From Pyxicephalus adspersus (lineage: Eukaryota; Chordata; Amphibia; Anura; Pyxicephalidae), in contig NC_092859.1 of the NCBI RefSeq assembly GCF_032062135.1, positions 47,783,494 through 47,847,493 on the forward strand: a DNA stretch of 64,000 nucleotides, written 5' to 3'. Shown here piece by piece: positions 34,303-45,574 of the stretch. The stretch's first letter is position 1, and the number at the start of each line of letters is the position of its first letter. Under the pieces are notes generated by a model. The model made no database searches. It worked only from the letters and a program-made list of their open reading frames with translations, and was not told the DNA's origin. A program made the translations under genes and the position numbers.

Positions 34303-34878
34303 TATAGTACCATGCAAAACCAACATTACAAAAAAATGCTGAAGCACATAAGAAGTGCAAATCATAGATAAAATTAGTTTTGACGCATTAAGCACTGGCT
34401 TTTGCAGATATTACTACAAGAAAGACAAGCCTGGAGCGAAAGGACGCAAGCAAGTGTAATGAAAGGCCTGCATGACTGGGGAAGACAGGGAGCAGGCAAG
34501 GATTGGGCTAAAGTTGAAGATGGGGTTATGTGGGGGGTGGATAAGGAAGGGGTAAGGTGATGTAGGGGTGAAGTCAAAGTGTTTAAAAAGGCAAGGAAGA
34601 CAAAGAGGGGATCAATCGGTGGTGGGACAGAGTGAGGGAAAAGTTTTCCCACCCGCCCTGGAAGGAAATTGATTTGGGTAGTGGTTTTAGTGGGGTGGGA
34701 GATCCACCTTGGTGTTGAATCCCCAGAATGTTGAGTTGAATGGGCATGGTTGGAATGGTCGTGGGATGGCGCCTGTGATTAGAGATGATATTGTTCCCAA
34801 GCTTTTTGTTGATGTGGCTGGAAGCATACATATCATGGTGATGCAAATTCCAAAAAGGGGTTCATGAAAGTCTTCAGG
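34303..34878. other. Unclassified G-rich repeat-like DNA
   Basis: The plus strand is G-rich (TTATGTGGGGGGTGGATAAG, GTTTTAGTGGGGTGGGAGAT), unlike its surroundings, and runs into the tandem duplication at 34879. It looks like the non-coding 3' part of a retroelement, with GTAATAAAAGGCC as a possible polyadenylation region near 35130, but I cannot name the family. Proline-rich minus-strand frames result from the base bias. Confidence 0.4.
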
Positions 34879-35127
34879 GACCGGTAACTGAAGAATAGTG
34901 TTTAGGAGAATGTTATTTAACTGTGATGATGTTATGGTTAATATTATGTCCTATTTGGTTTATTTGGAATTTGTTGTGTTAATGTTATGATTTTAAGGTA
35001 TTTAGTGACCAATAACCAAAGAATAGTGTTTAGGAGAATGTATTTAACTGTGATGATGTTATGGTTAATAATATGTCCTATTTGGTTTATTTGGAATATG
35101 TTAATGTTTTGATTTTAAGGTATTTAA
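34879..35127 (+). repeat. Two-copy tandem duplication, period about 127 bp
   Basis: Unit 1 starts GACCGGTAACTGAAGAATAG and unit 2 (from 35006) starts GACCAATAACCAAAGAATAG. Both continue through GTGTTTAGGAGAATG, AACTGTGATGATGTTATGGT and GTCCTATTTGGTTTATTTGG to GATTTTAAGGTATTTA. The copies differ at few positions, so the duplication is fairly recent or the sequence evolves slowly. Confidence 0.9.
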
Positions 35128-36449
35128 AGTGTAATAAAAGGCCTATGGGCCATTTTACCACAATTAGTGTTGTATATTTATGAGTCCAAAGAAGGGGGAT
35201 ATTACTGAATGCAGCATCATATTTACAGATTGTTCTGAAACTGTCTAGCTTACAAAAGTAGATGCACATTTTTATGTTGGTAAATTCCTTGTTTACCTAC
35301 AAACCCTGATAGGACAATAGGTACAGGATTTTTGATAGATAAAAATAAATTGCCTAAAATCAACAACTACAATTATATTTTGCAAATCATTAAAAGGTCA
35401 CCATGCTACAGACTAGGACCTTTTAGAATAACAATTAATGCGAATCAATAATGAATTAGTAGGATGGATTAGAGAATGCTGCAATTCACAAAAAGCAGAG
35501 TAATTTATATTTTAGGAAACTGTATGCTTGAAATGAAATCAATAAATACCCAATTCAAATTCAGACCCATATTTCTTCCTGGAATGTACATCTATACATA
35601 CTTGCAGAAAAAAAACAATTAATATATGTTAAACAGAAGACAAATTACAAAACAATTCTCATCATATTCAGCTCTTTTATAAAGCTTTTGTAAAAGGTTT
35701 GTTTTAAAAAAAAAACTGTAGAACCAACATTTTTACACCTTACCTGTTTAATTGCTACGACTCCACTTTGAACCAGGCAGTTTAAATTTTTGAAGCTGCC
35801 TAAATATTACTAAATCGGACACACACCTGTGCTACCAAGTTCCAAGCACCCCCTCCCTTGATTCTAATGCAGCCTGCCCCATACATATTTTTATTTGTAC
35901 CTACAAAAGGTATAATAAATGGTATATACACATGGAGAAAGCAATATTTTATGACAGATATCAACAACACTTTTGATACCTAAAAACCACATTATTTTTT
36001 TTATGTGACCAGATAAAGCTAAGCATTCATATGAAAATATAACTTTATTTTACATGTTAAGATGCTCCCTGTAAATTCATGTGAAATGGTATTATAAAAG
36101 ATCGGTCAGCATTATCAGTCACTTGTTTTGTTAGGTACACTTTAAACTAATAAAAAATAAGATAAGAAAATAAAAATTTGTTATTCCTTTTTATATACAG
36201 TTACACACTACATAGTTTTGTGGAAGTTTCAACCTGCCTTTGATCATACATACAACTGAAAGGATCGGGGCAACCTACACAAATAGCACACCCCTTTCTT
36301 TCTGGGGGCAGATAAAAAAATGTCCAACCACTGACAAAGCAACCTTAGGTCTACAGTGACAATTTGGAATGCTATTAGAAAAACTGAGGGTGAATTTAGT
36401 TAAAGCAGATCTAAAGTCTGCCCCATAGTGGGGGGACATTTTACAATAA
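35128..36449. other. Unassigned AT-rich DNA, no gene seen
   Basis: No recognisable repeats or coding sequence. There is a short TAATAAAAGGCCTATGGGCC palindrome-like word at 35132-35151 and otherwise AT-rich sequence up to the left terminus of the transposon at 36450. Confidence 0.5.
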
Positions 36450-38201
36450 CACTGGGGAACAAATTTTTTGTTGAGTTATATCTTTCACTTGTTTTTTAAT
36501 AATTTTTGGGTGGTGAATCCATAAATTACCCCAGTTTTTTGCTATCACATCCAGTTTTTATGATACAGGGTAACCTCCATTTTTGTCAAAAACATACAAA
36601 TTTTACTCTATGACATTTTTTTTACAGTAAAACATTTGAAAATTAATCGGGTAAGCGGTTAAGGTAAAAATGTATTCCTATAGCTTTTCCCGGAGTGTTT
36701 AGGGTTAGGACAAACCCACCAGATGTTCCAACACTAGTCAGCCACAAACTGCTTCATCAGACCTGGTTTCATGTGCAGAGGCAGGAATATATTATTCTTT
36801 CAATCAACAAATGGCTCATGTAGAATGTTTGGATCACCTGGTTTTAGGGCGGATCTTGGAGGCCAATTCCTTTCCACCCAATGCCTCTCACGATCCCTGC
36901 TGTCCCACATGCACAGATAACAGGGATACTTGGTATATCTGCAGTGCTGACCAAGAAGGAAGCATACCATTTTAAGGTCAACACAGATGATGCAATTGTG
37001 TTGGTGATATTGCAACAACTCAATGACTCTCTTTATATCTGCATATTCTTCACAAAGAGAAACTGAATGGCCAATTGGGACTGACCCAACTATATTGCCA
37101 TTGTGAAGGAGGACACACTTTAAGCTCCGCTTTGAACTATCGATGAATAGATGCCATTCAGTTTAGATATAGATTGGAATTGGAACCATTTGTTATGGCA
37201 ATACTTAAAGCCACTGTCAGTTCTAAAGTACTGCAGAAATGCAATTTCTCGAATGAATGTGGGTCGAATGTAAGATACCTTTGTTCTTTTTTCAAGTAAG
37301 TTTTTCCCACGCAGTCTTGATGCTAGGAGTTTTGAAGCCTTCTTTGATTCCCAAATCAAAGAATTCTTTGAGTCCCAAATCACGTGCCAAATCACTTAAC
37401 TCATGCTCATCATCAAATCCCTTATAAACAGAGTCCTCTTTTAATTTCAAACTCTTCATCATTGTTGTCACCTAGTTCATCACCATAATCATATTCTTCA
37501 AGAGAGGATAGTGTAAGGAAAACCGGCACTGGGATTTCATCTGAATGAACCACTGGGCGTATAGCCGATGGTAGACTAGGATACTCTATGTTACATGATT
37601 TTTTTTTCTAATATCCTGAACTTTTCACTATACAAAAGTAACAGTTACTGAAATGATCTCTCACCAAACCATAGGTATACCAAATAACTTCTTATCACAT
37701 GTTCCCTTTGTCTACATCTGTAAACCCTCGACACACTGTTTGCACACCTTATAAGGGGGCCCAAAACCTTGACCACCAAGTTTAACTTTAAAATGCGCCA
37801 AATAGGCTTGCTCTACAAATGTGCTGATGTTCACCCTTTGACTGGGAATGTGAAACTGCCACAGATATAGCAAAAGGAATCAGGGTTGTTTAGGCACTTA
37901 CGATGAGAAACAGCAGAGCCAAACATGATCTAAAAGAAAGGAAATATGTATGTAAGTAGAAAAATAAATTTTGCTTATTTACTAAGAGCAGCGCATAACC
38001 TCTGACCACACTGTCTTGCGTTAAATTGAACAGCTTATACAAATCCACACTACAGTAATCACATTAATATAACCGGTAGAAAAAAACCTGACGTGATAGA
38101 TGAAATCTAACTGCACTTTCAGAATCAGCATGCCTATTTTGGTGTAAATAAGCTTAAAAAATGAAGTCAACCAAAAATGTGTTCAAAATTGTTCCCCAGT
38201 G
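36450..38201 (-). mobile_element. DNA transposon with CACTGGGGAACAA termini, superfamily not assigned
   Basis: The left end CACTGGGGAACAAATTTTTT and the right end AAAATTGTTCCCCAGTG are inverted repeats of about 18 bp. The 1752 bp between them hold one broken gene on the minus strand (36735-37926) plus AT-rich non-coding sequence on its 3' side (36450-36730). The immediate flanks (TACAATAA and TTTTTGGT) give no clear target duplication. The right end abuts a MITE terminus (38206-38262). The encoded protein is not one of the common hAT, Tc1, piggyBac or Harbinger transposases as far as I can tell. Confidence 0.65.
36735..37926 (-). pseudogene. Broken transposon ORF with Cys-pair motifs (uncharacterised family)
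   Basis: The frame opens with ATG at 37926 (MFGSAVSHRKC). In order it shows CYIC, after a 1-nt frameshift NISTFVEQAYLAHF, then CKQC, a TAG in place of a likely Trp, FGIPMVW, a TGA, and SNCYFC. After a poorly preserved middle come KGFDDEHELSDLARDLG, EIAFLQYFRTDSGFKYCHN and the best block (37018 to 36800) with CVDLKMVCFLLGQHCR, TKYPCYLCMWDSR and NILHEPFVD, then PLHMKPGLMKQFV near 36740. The Cys pairs suggest zinc binding. I recall uncharacterised animal proteins with matching FGxPMVWREP and TKxPCxLCxWDSR blocks, apparently transposon-borne. Several stops and frameshifts make this copy dead, and the C-terminus seems truncated. Confidence 0.7.
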
Positions 38202-38205
38202 TTTT

Positions 38206-38262
38206 TGGTCGTTAATCGTTCGTTTCCAACGATAATTATTGCACATGTGTATGTAGCCTATG
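38206..38262. mobile_element. CpG-type MITE, terminal fragment
   Basis: GGTCGTTAATCGTTCGTTTC, then CAACGATAATTATTGCACAT and GTGTATGTAGCC, equals the right terminus of the family at 11099, 25973 and 30165. Only this end is present, directly against the right end of the transposon at 36450-38201. Confidence 0.8.
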
Positions 38263-40580
38263 TCTGTCACATATTTGGTTTTATTGTTGTATATGACGAA
38301 AAATACCCTTTATCACTCCTTTGAAGCTCATATAAACTGAAAAAAAAAAAGAAGTTACCAGGGTGTAATATTTTTTTTTTTTTGCAAAAGATCTCTAGCT
38401 CCTGGTGGCTTTTGACTTTTTCTCTTGTATTGCATGTATAGTGCAGTGTAGAGTTGGGTTCTACTGCCAAGAATAGAGCCAACCGTTGGGGACAATGTAA
38501 CTCTTGTTCATGTGCAGGAGTTAAGGATGGCTGTTGATCCAGACGTCCATAGTTGAGTCAGCAGTATAGATGACAGCTTTATGGGATCCAGCTGTGATAG
38601 ACTTCTGGGCCTGTCACCGCTGCAAGGCATCTCCAAACAGGTAAGTCTGTGCCAGAGCTGGCAGAGCCAGGCTCAAAGTATTGGAAAACTCATCAAGGTA
38701 TACAAGCTTAAAATCATATTCCTCAAGGGGTAAACATATACATTTGTAAGCAGTAAAGTGTTTGCAGTCTGGCAAAAAAAAAGTCCTGCTATATGGAAAT
38801 AATTTCATTGAATACTTAGCATTTCCATTTCTGCTAGTATATTTTAAATGTGTTTTGATGAAGAACAGATCATGCATAGCAAAAAGCACCCTGAGGAAAC
38901 TATAGTCCACCCCAAATTAATTACTTGCATAGGAACATTATCCATAACAATCCCCAAGAAATGTTCAGGGATTCCAACTTACGTTTTCAGCAGCCTCCTG
39001 GATAACAAGCTAGGGAAGGCCTCTGCAAACAATACCACAACTGCATGTAATCATTTTTAGCTGGTTCAAACTGCTTCTCTTAGAGAGATCAAACCTTTTT
39101 ATTTTTCTAAAACAACAGATTTGAAAGGAAACCCTCCTGCCAGTTTCACACACCATCTCCTAAGTGTAGCATATGATGTCACTCAAATCACAAGAAGCTA
39201 ATCATGCCCATAAAACTACGAGTCCATTTCAATGATGTCACATTCAATAAATGTCACCATGTAACGCTTCATCCATTTTGTTTGGATAGGCAGGAAATTA
39301 TTTAGTTTGCCGCTTGGTAGGCAGGTTGAAAACGCTACAAGGGCTCATCTTCTTGTGTTGTGGGTCAGGATTTAGATGTAACAGCAGAAGCACAGTGTCA
39401 GTCTAGCGTTCATTTGTGACAAGGCTGCCAATTATGCAAGATGTCTCATATTGTGAGCATATGTCTGAGCGTGAATTAAGATTACCAAACAAATGTCAAA
39501 CTGCAATTATCCGACCTCAGCAGTTTTTTTCTTTACCTTGGTTAGCTAGCAGATTTCAACATAATTTTAAAGAAAATAATTTAACCAAGGCAAAAAAAAT
39601 AAAGAACATCCAACAGTTTGAGCAAAGGAAGAAAGAGAAATATTCCTTTTTTATGCCACCTATTGTTACTAGCCAGATTTCACTGAACGGCAACTTAAAA
39701 AGACATTTCCAGTCAGAGCCTGCAGGTTTTGTAATAGAGTTATGCTAATATTAAACAGTGAAGACACAGGCTCCTTTGTAGTTTGGGAACAAAATCTATG
39801 CATCATAAAGACAAAAAAAAAATTCTTTGCACAAAATATAACGTTTCCACTGAAGGGTCTGCAGGAAAGTTTGCAGTAGAAAATCATTTATTATTTGGGA
39901 GTAAAATGTATTGTATTCAATTACGTATAAAGGCCCGGCAGTGATATTACCCTTCTGATTACATATAAAGCTTTAACTTCTAGATATTAGAAACATGATG
40001 ATAATGGTAAATGGAGTCTTCTTTATTAAAAAAACTGAGATTAAAAGTTGTATATCCAAAAACCAATAACAAACTGTAGCTAAAATGCATCTATATGATT
40101 GTGCAAATACAATGCTGCAACAGAAGAAGTTACACCCCCCCCCCCCCATCAGGTTTTTACTATTATCCAAGACTCCGTTATATATTCTAAATTGCATACT
40201 GTCCTAGTGATGGTTTTCACCAGCCAGGAAGTGAGGATACATCTGCAATAGAGAAGCAGGAAAATAAAAAATTCAGCTCTAAGCTTTCCTATAACATAAT
40301 AATTCCTATAACAAATAACTCAGCCCAAGGTAAATATTTTTATTATTTTTATTAATGTTAGGTTATTGTTCAAAGTCAATCTGATACTTTCACTCATTCA
40401 AAACTAAGGTAGGGTATAGGGAAACTTGCCGGATACTTCTTAGGGGAAACATTATTACACAATAATTAACATGATTCTTAATCTAAGTCACTTCCTTAAA
40501 ATGATTGAAATCAGACACAAGCAGGTAAATACATAGATTGTTAATGACAGGGTAACTTTAAATAATAAATCAGACAACTC
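38263..40580. other. Unassigned DNA; two unexplained short frames
   Basis: A minus-strand frame at 38614-38910 (98 codons) contains the plausible-looking segment EEYDFKLVYLDEFSNTLSL, and a plus-strand frame at 39416-39748 has 110 codons. Neither has a motif I can assign, and no splice sites, promoter or repeat boundaries frame them. They could be chance frames or parts of diverged elements. A 13-C run lies at 40135-40147. Confidence 0.35.
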
Positions 40581-40582
40581 GA

Positions 40583-40860
40583 TATTATTATTATTATTAA
40601 ACAGGATTTATATAGCGCCAACATATTACGCAGCGCTGTACATTAAATAGGGATTGCAAATGACAGACTAATACAGGAGGAGAGGACCCTGACCCGAAGA
40701 GCTTACAATCTAGTAGGTGGGGGAATTTCAATTGACAGAAGAAGACGGGTAGGGTTTTGAGCGCTCTTTTAAATGAGCAGAAAGTAGGAGCAAGCTGAAT
40801 AGGACGAGGAAGACCATTCCAGAGAGTTGGAGCAGCTCTTTTTTGTGCCCACATTCAGAA
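40583..40860 (-). pseudogene. 3' end of an L2-type LINE (reverse transcriptase C-terminus and tail)
   Basis: The minus strand encodes KRAAPTLWNGLPRPIQLAP followed by TFCSFKRALKT, the typical C-terminal signature of L2/CR1-group ORF2 proteins (xxLWNxLPxxIRxAxxxxxFKxxLKT). The 3' UTR follows, with GATTGTAAGCTCTTCGGG-type and GGTCCTCTCCTCCTG-type words, and a tail GTACAGCGCTGCGTAATATG, TTGGCGCTATATAAATCC, ending in (AAT)n. It is 5'-truncated, as most LINE copies are. The tail is the same as the SINE tail at 23.5 and 54.4 kb. Confidence 0.8.
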
Positions 40861-41858
40861 GTCGGATGACATGGTAGAAAGTTCTGCTCAGAATATGAGA
40901 CTGGACACAGTCCGGGGGAGCACTATCATTGCTGAACAAACCAAAGCTGAGAGGTAGGTAGGGAGGGACGATGGTTGTCTACAAACACTGGCACCTGTAT
41001 TGATAAATGCAATTGATAGATGCAATCATGTGTTATGGACAAACACTTCTAACATGCACCAAGATATGACAGGTGATGACAGGTTATTAAGACACACACT
41101 TGCACCTCATTTATTTCAGTACCAACATGAGTGATCTTAAAGTTTATGTGAAAATAGCAACTTTCTGATGCTCATCATTTTCAATAAATATATATGAGGT
41201 CTACGACTGTTTGTTCTACTTCTAAGGAAATGGGGAAGTAGTGGAGGTACACTAAACAATGCTGTAGTGACAGATAAACATGTAAGATCAACGTGTTTAT
41301 ATTCCTACATGCTGGAAGCTTACGCTGTCAGGTCATGATGCTCAATACTTGTTCTGGCTTACCACAAGTTTGCCTAAAGTTTTTCTCTGCTAATACATTA
41401 ATTGCTATACTGTAAATATCATTTGTATGTTACAGATTTAGTTGTCCTTCACCTCACTGGGTTAAAAAAAAATAAAGAACTGCAACACCAACCTTCTGCT
41501 TGTGAGAACGGATAAGATCTTGCCTGTCAATTCATATTATCATGCTCTACAAGTGCTCTGCCATTTAAAGGGCATCACAAGGCATCCTACTTCTGTTACC
41601 ATATGGTCTTAATTACCATTGGGATGCTGCCCATGTTATGTCCGTTTGCCTTGCTCTTTCTAATGAGCAAGGCAGCTTAGTTTCACTGAGCTACAGGTTT
41701 TGGTAATACAATTGGCTTAATTTATTTTTCATGCTTGCTCATTAAGTGAACACTGTTGTCAATTATATCAATTCTTTCCCCTGCAAGTCAACTAATTTTA
41801 AGTTTATGTGTGCCTCAAACATGAAAGCTCGAAAAAAAATAAATAAATAGTATATTTA

Positions 41859-41889
<31 letters not shown>

Positions 41890-42053
41890 TACACATACAT
41901 ACACACACATAAACACACGCATACAATTGTCATTCTTACAACTCATTCAACTTGTTAACTCATTCTTAAGGAAGCAACTACAAAAAGAGCAAACTAATGG
42001 ACAGTACTAAACAGTAAAAATGACGTTTTAATTCACCATGACCAAATGTTCAT
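40861..42053. other. Unassigned DNA, possible L2 remnant at the left
   Basis: Sequence to about 40935 (GGACACAGTCCGGGGGAGCA) may continue the L2 element upstream of its C-terminus. Beyond it there is AT-rich DNA with a (TA)n tract at 41857-41881 and CA-rich sequence after it. No gene is seen. Confidence 0.45.
41857..41881. repeat. (TA)n microsatellite
   Basis: About twelve TA units, followed by an ACACATACATACACACACAT-type CA-rich tract. Confidence 0.9.
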
Positions 42054-42272
42054 TTAAAATTTGATTTTGGCGGTGTGGCTTGCCCATAGCCGAGTACAGC
42101 TGCATCTCTCTGAGCTCCGTGCCAAGCACTTTTGTTTTTTTAGCATAATCCAGCAACTATACCTACTAAAAACCCTAAGCTCCACACAGCTAAGAAGGGG
42201 AACACTGCTTCTACTAATTGGGGATCCCAGGTAACTAATTGGGGAATCCCGATAACTCCTACCCGAGAGGTA

Positions 42273-45112
42273 AAATTGCACGATTTAAAAGTTCCTACTC
42301 AATATTCACTGGTGGATATATGGCGAGTGACACACCCAAGTGATAAGGACTATTCATATTTCGCTCCCGCACATTGGATTGGATGCTTTTGGTCTCTCAT
42401 CATGTGTTACTGTTACCTCATGGTACATATATTGGCAACTTTTTGTGGTCGGACCATGCTCTGATTTTTCTGTCTTTAGAGATTTCGGATGTACCCCGTT
42501 CTTCCTTTAATTGGAGGCTTAATGATAATATTTTGTCTGACTGTGTATCGGAGATCTCCAACGTTTTTAAAGAATTTCCTAAATGATCATTGCACTGACC
42601 CTACTTATCTCCCTGTTCAATGGGAAGTGCCTAAATGCGTTGTACATTGCTATCTGATTCAACTTGCCTCAAGACTAAAGAAGTCTAAATGTAAAGCTAT
42701 TGTAGATCTGCTTAAGAACATTACCGTAATTCTCCTAAATCTTCCCATAAACAGAATCCAGACACAGATGCTTTGTTGGTCCTATGCCAAAAACGGACGC
42801 AATTACGGTCCTTGTTAGACAAATTTTCCATTAAATTGCGAGATAAGTCCCGCCGTTTATTTTTCCAGCAAGGTTCTTCTTTGGTACCATGGAAGAGACT
42901 GGGTTGGATGGGTTTACACTCTTTCTGGTATCTGTATTTAATGCAATTTCTGCCTCCTCGGGGTTCTCTGTCCAGTCATTAGAGGCTCATTTCTGTTCTG
43001 TTCTGCCAAAACCTGGGATCATACTATTTGTGGCAATTATCAACCTATCTCCCTTACCAATATTGATATCAGATTATATTCAAAGCTTTTGGCGAACAGA
43101 ATGAAACCTTTTTTGCCCCAGATCATTCATTTAGATCAAGCCGGCTTTGTAACTGGACGGGAAACCCGAGATAATATACTGAAAACCACTTCCCCTATTA
43201 ACTGGGTTCAGAAATCAGTTATACCTACTTGTCTTCTATCCATAGACGCAGAAAAAGCATTTGGGAGCGTCAATTGAGTACTCCTTCAGGAAACCCTAAT
43301 CCAACTGGGTTTAGGACCCATTATGTTAGACAGAATTCAGGCCTTATATTCCGGTCCATCAGCAAGGGTCTGAGCTAATGGTTTATTATCAGAATCATTT
43401 GGGATACACAACGGTACTAGGTAGGGCTGTCCATTATCCCCTATGTTGTACATTTTGTTAAAGAACACTTCACTAAGGCTATAAGACTTCTGCTGTTAGA
43501 AGAATTATGGTGAGAACGGAACATTGTAAATTATATGTTTTTGCGGACGGTGTACTGCTCTATGTTACCTCTCCACATATATCCATCTCAAATATTATGC
43601 AAGAAATAGAGAGACTTGGGGCACTAAGCAATTTCAAAGTAAATTATGACAAATCCGAAGCTTTAAATGTTGCCGTTCCAGAGGCCCAAGTGACTCTTTT
43701 AAAGAGGAATTTTCCTTTTGGCAGTGTCATGCCATGAAATATCCGGGAGTACGTATCCCTTCAAAATTAGCAGATCTTGCGGACAATAACTATAAACCCC
43801 TATTGTCCAACATTGAAAATTTGCTTCAGTCAAAATATGCTTCAGTAATTAAAATGGATATTCTACCGAAGGTTTTATATTGTTTTTATATGTTGACAAC
43901 TCCACCTCCCCGTTCCGTTTTACCATGCTTAGATCGAGTGGTCTACACCTTTATTTCAAGGGAGGAGGCGGGGGGTAGGCCAGGATAAATTGAATGCCAG
44001 GAATAAAGTGAATGGTGGATTAGCCATACCTGACTTTAATCTCTACTATAAAGCTGTGATTCTACATAGTATCGTGGACTGGACAAACAATAGAGGTCAT
44101 AAAGCATGGATCTTACTTGATGAACAGCCCCCTATGGTTACACAGACATGGTCTCTCTGGGATTATTTAATTAAATGAGGTCTACTATCTACCACACCAA
44201 GCCTGATGTTACCATTTTTTTACAAACCCGATTTTCCTCCTGCCTTACAATCACCCACATTTTTGGGATGGAACAGAGACGATCACCCTAGAGTGAGTCA
44301 GATATGGTAAAATTCCTTCTTTACAGGATTTAGATATACCTCGGGCTCAAGGTGGTTCTGCCTGATTAGTGTATTTTCAACTTTTTGTTCAATCTATTGA
44401 TCCCATAAGAGAGATACTTAGCTCCCCCACTGCATTTGACCAACTTATTTTACAGAAAGATAGAGTTTACCTGGAGTGAGCTCCATTTATACCGTTTTGC
44501 GAGATGAAACCCGCTCAAGTATTCCTTATTTTTTTTAGATGATGGGAAAGAGAATTGGGCTTTGATCTAGAGATGGAGAAAATTACGAAATATTTCAACT
44601 ATTTTTACAGACTGTCTAGATCTGCCAGGGATCAAGAAAGATTGTTTTAGGATTTTGAGTAGATGGTATAGAGGTCCGCAAGACATTTATAGATTTGATC
44701 CATCTTATTCTCCCCAATGAGGTGTGGGAACTCAGTTGGGTCAATGCTACATATCTGGAGCTCTTGCCCTCCAATTACCACACTATGGAAGAAAATCTTT
44801 GATATCTACAATGGAATTACTACTCAGAATTTAGATCCCTGCCCCAAAATTACTATGTTAGCCATACTCCCAGGTTCGAACAGTTATTAAAGGGGAGCTC
44901 CTCCGCCACTTATCATTGTGGGACACCTAGTGATTATAAGACACTGGGGGTCTCCTGACAATCCCACTATGGTGGAATGGCTGAAAGAAATGGATATTGC
45001 CTACATAGATCAACAAATTTTGTGGGAAGAACTAGGCCCCCAGGATCGTATGTCCTGGGATATCTGGGAACTGTTTTGGGCATCTGCTGATATAAAAACC
45101 TACCTTACTTAA
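42273..45112 (+). pseudogene. L1-like ORF2 (endonuclease/reverse transcriptase) pseudogene
   Basis: ORF2 nicks target DNA and copies LINE RNA there. Readable parts in order: late endonuclease (LHDLKVPTQYSLVDIWRVTH, then PSDKDYSYFAPAH, 42276-42374; SDHALIFLSL near 42450; FNWRLNDNILSD); the linker to RT; RT (NRMKPFLPQIIHLDQAGFVT and DNILKT, 43092-43190; LLSIDAEKAFGSVN to 43274); the catalytic block VFADGVLLYV near 43537-43566; and downstream YPGVRIPSKLADLADNNYKP and GGLAIPDFNLYYKAVILHSI. The usual (F/Y)ADD box reads FADG, so one catalytic aspartate is lost. Several frameshifts and stops are present. Which branch (L1 proper or Tx1) is not settled. Confidence 0.88.
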
Positions 45113-45281
45113 TTTTATTCCATGAGTAGCCTTTTTCATTAAAAGAGAAGGTCCTCCCTAGAGTGATATGATAAGGTACACAAATTTTTTTCTGGGGCAT
45201 AACAGTTATGTTACTTGAATTCATTGTATAGATAATTATTTCTGAAAACATACTACTGACCAGTGATATACCTTCATTTTC

Positions 45282-45380
45282 TCTTTCTTTTTTCTTTTTC
45301 TTCTCTCTCCTCTTTCTTTCTCTTCCTTTTTTGGTTTCTTTTTCTCTTTTTTTCCTATCTCTTCTCCTATGTTTCCTCTC
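45282..45380 (+). repeat. Polypyrimidine tract in the LINE 3' UTR
   Basis: About 100 nt are almost entirely C and T (TTTTTCTTCTCTCCTCTTT-like). The mirror-strand frame encodes a Lys/Arg/Glu-rich peptide, which is an artefact of this tract. Its place between the end of ORF2 and the 3' end fits a LINE 3' UTR. Confidence 0.85.
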
Positions 45381-45574
45381 ACTTATTTTTGGAAGCTTGT
45401 TTATTTTGTGAAGTTTAATTGTTCCCCCATGTGTCCATTTTGCAATGCAATTACATAACACAAATGATTGTAGGATTCTGTGTTTGTATTATGATTTTTC
45501 CAAACATATATAACAAATAATAACTTTCTTTTTTGAAAACTAATAAAGACAGATTTTACATTAAAATTTGATTT

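Larger units (their letters stand above)
42068..45560 (+). mobile_element. L1-like LINE, internally deleted, with perfect 14-bp target duplications
   Basis: The 14-mer TTAAAATTTGATTT lies directly outside both ends (42054-42067 and 45561-45574), fixing the insertion boundaries. The element begins TGGCGGTGTGGCTTGCCCAT, which looks like a genuine LINE 5' end rather than a random truncation. It ends near ACTAATAAAGACAGATTTTA after a long polypyrimidine tract. An intact copy should have ORF1 and about 1,200-1,300 codons of ORF2. Here only some 200 bp separate the 5' end from the late endonuclease domain, so ORF1 and the start of ORF2 are missing internally. Confidence 0.88.

Noticed and set aside
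34374..34846. Pro/Thr/Ser-rich minus-strand frames
   Set aside because: They reflect the G-rich plus strand of an unnamed repeat; no domain is seen.
39416..39748. 110-codon plus-strand frame as a gene
   Set aside because: No motif, no splice or promoter context, and its length is within chance expectation for 64 kb in six frames.
45105..45461. Minus-strand Lys/Arg/Glu-rich 118-codon frame
   Set aside because: It is the complement of the polypyrimidine tract in the LINE 3' UTR.
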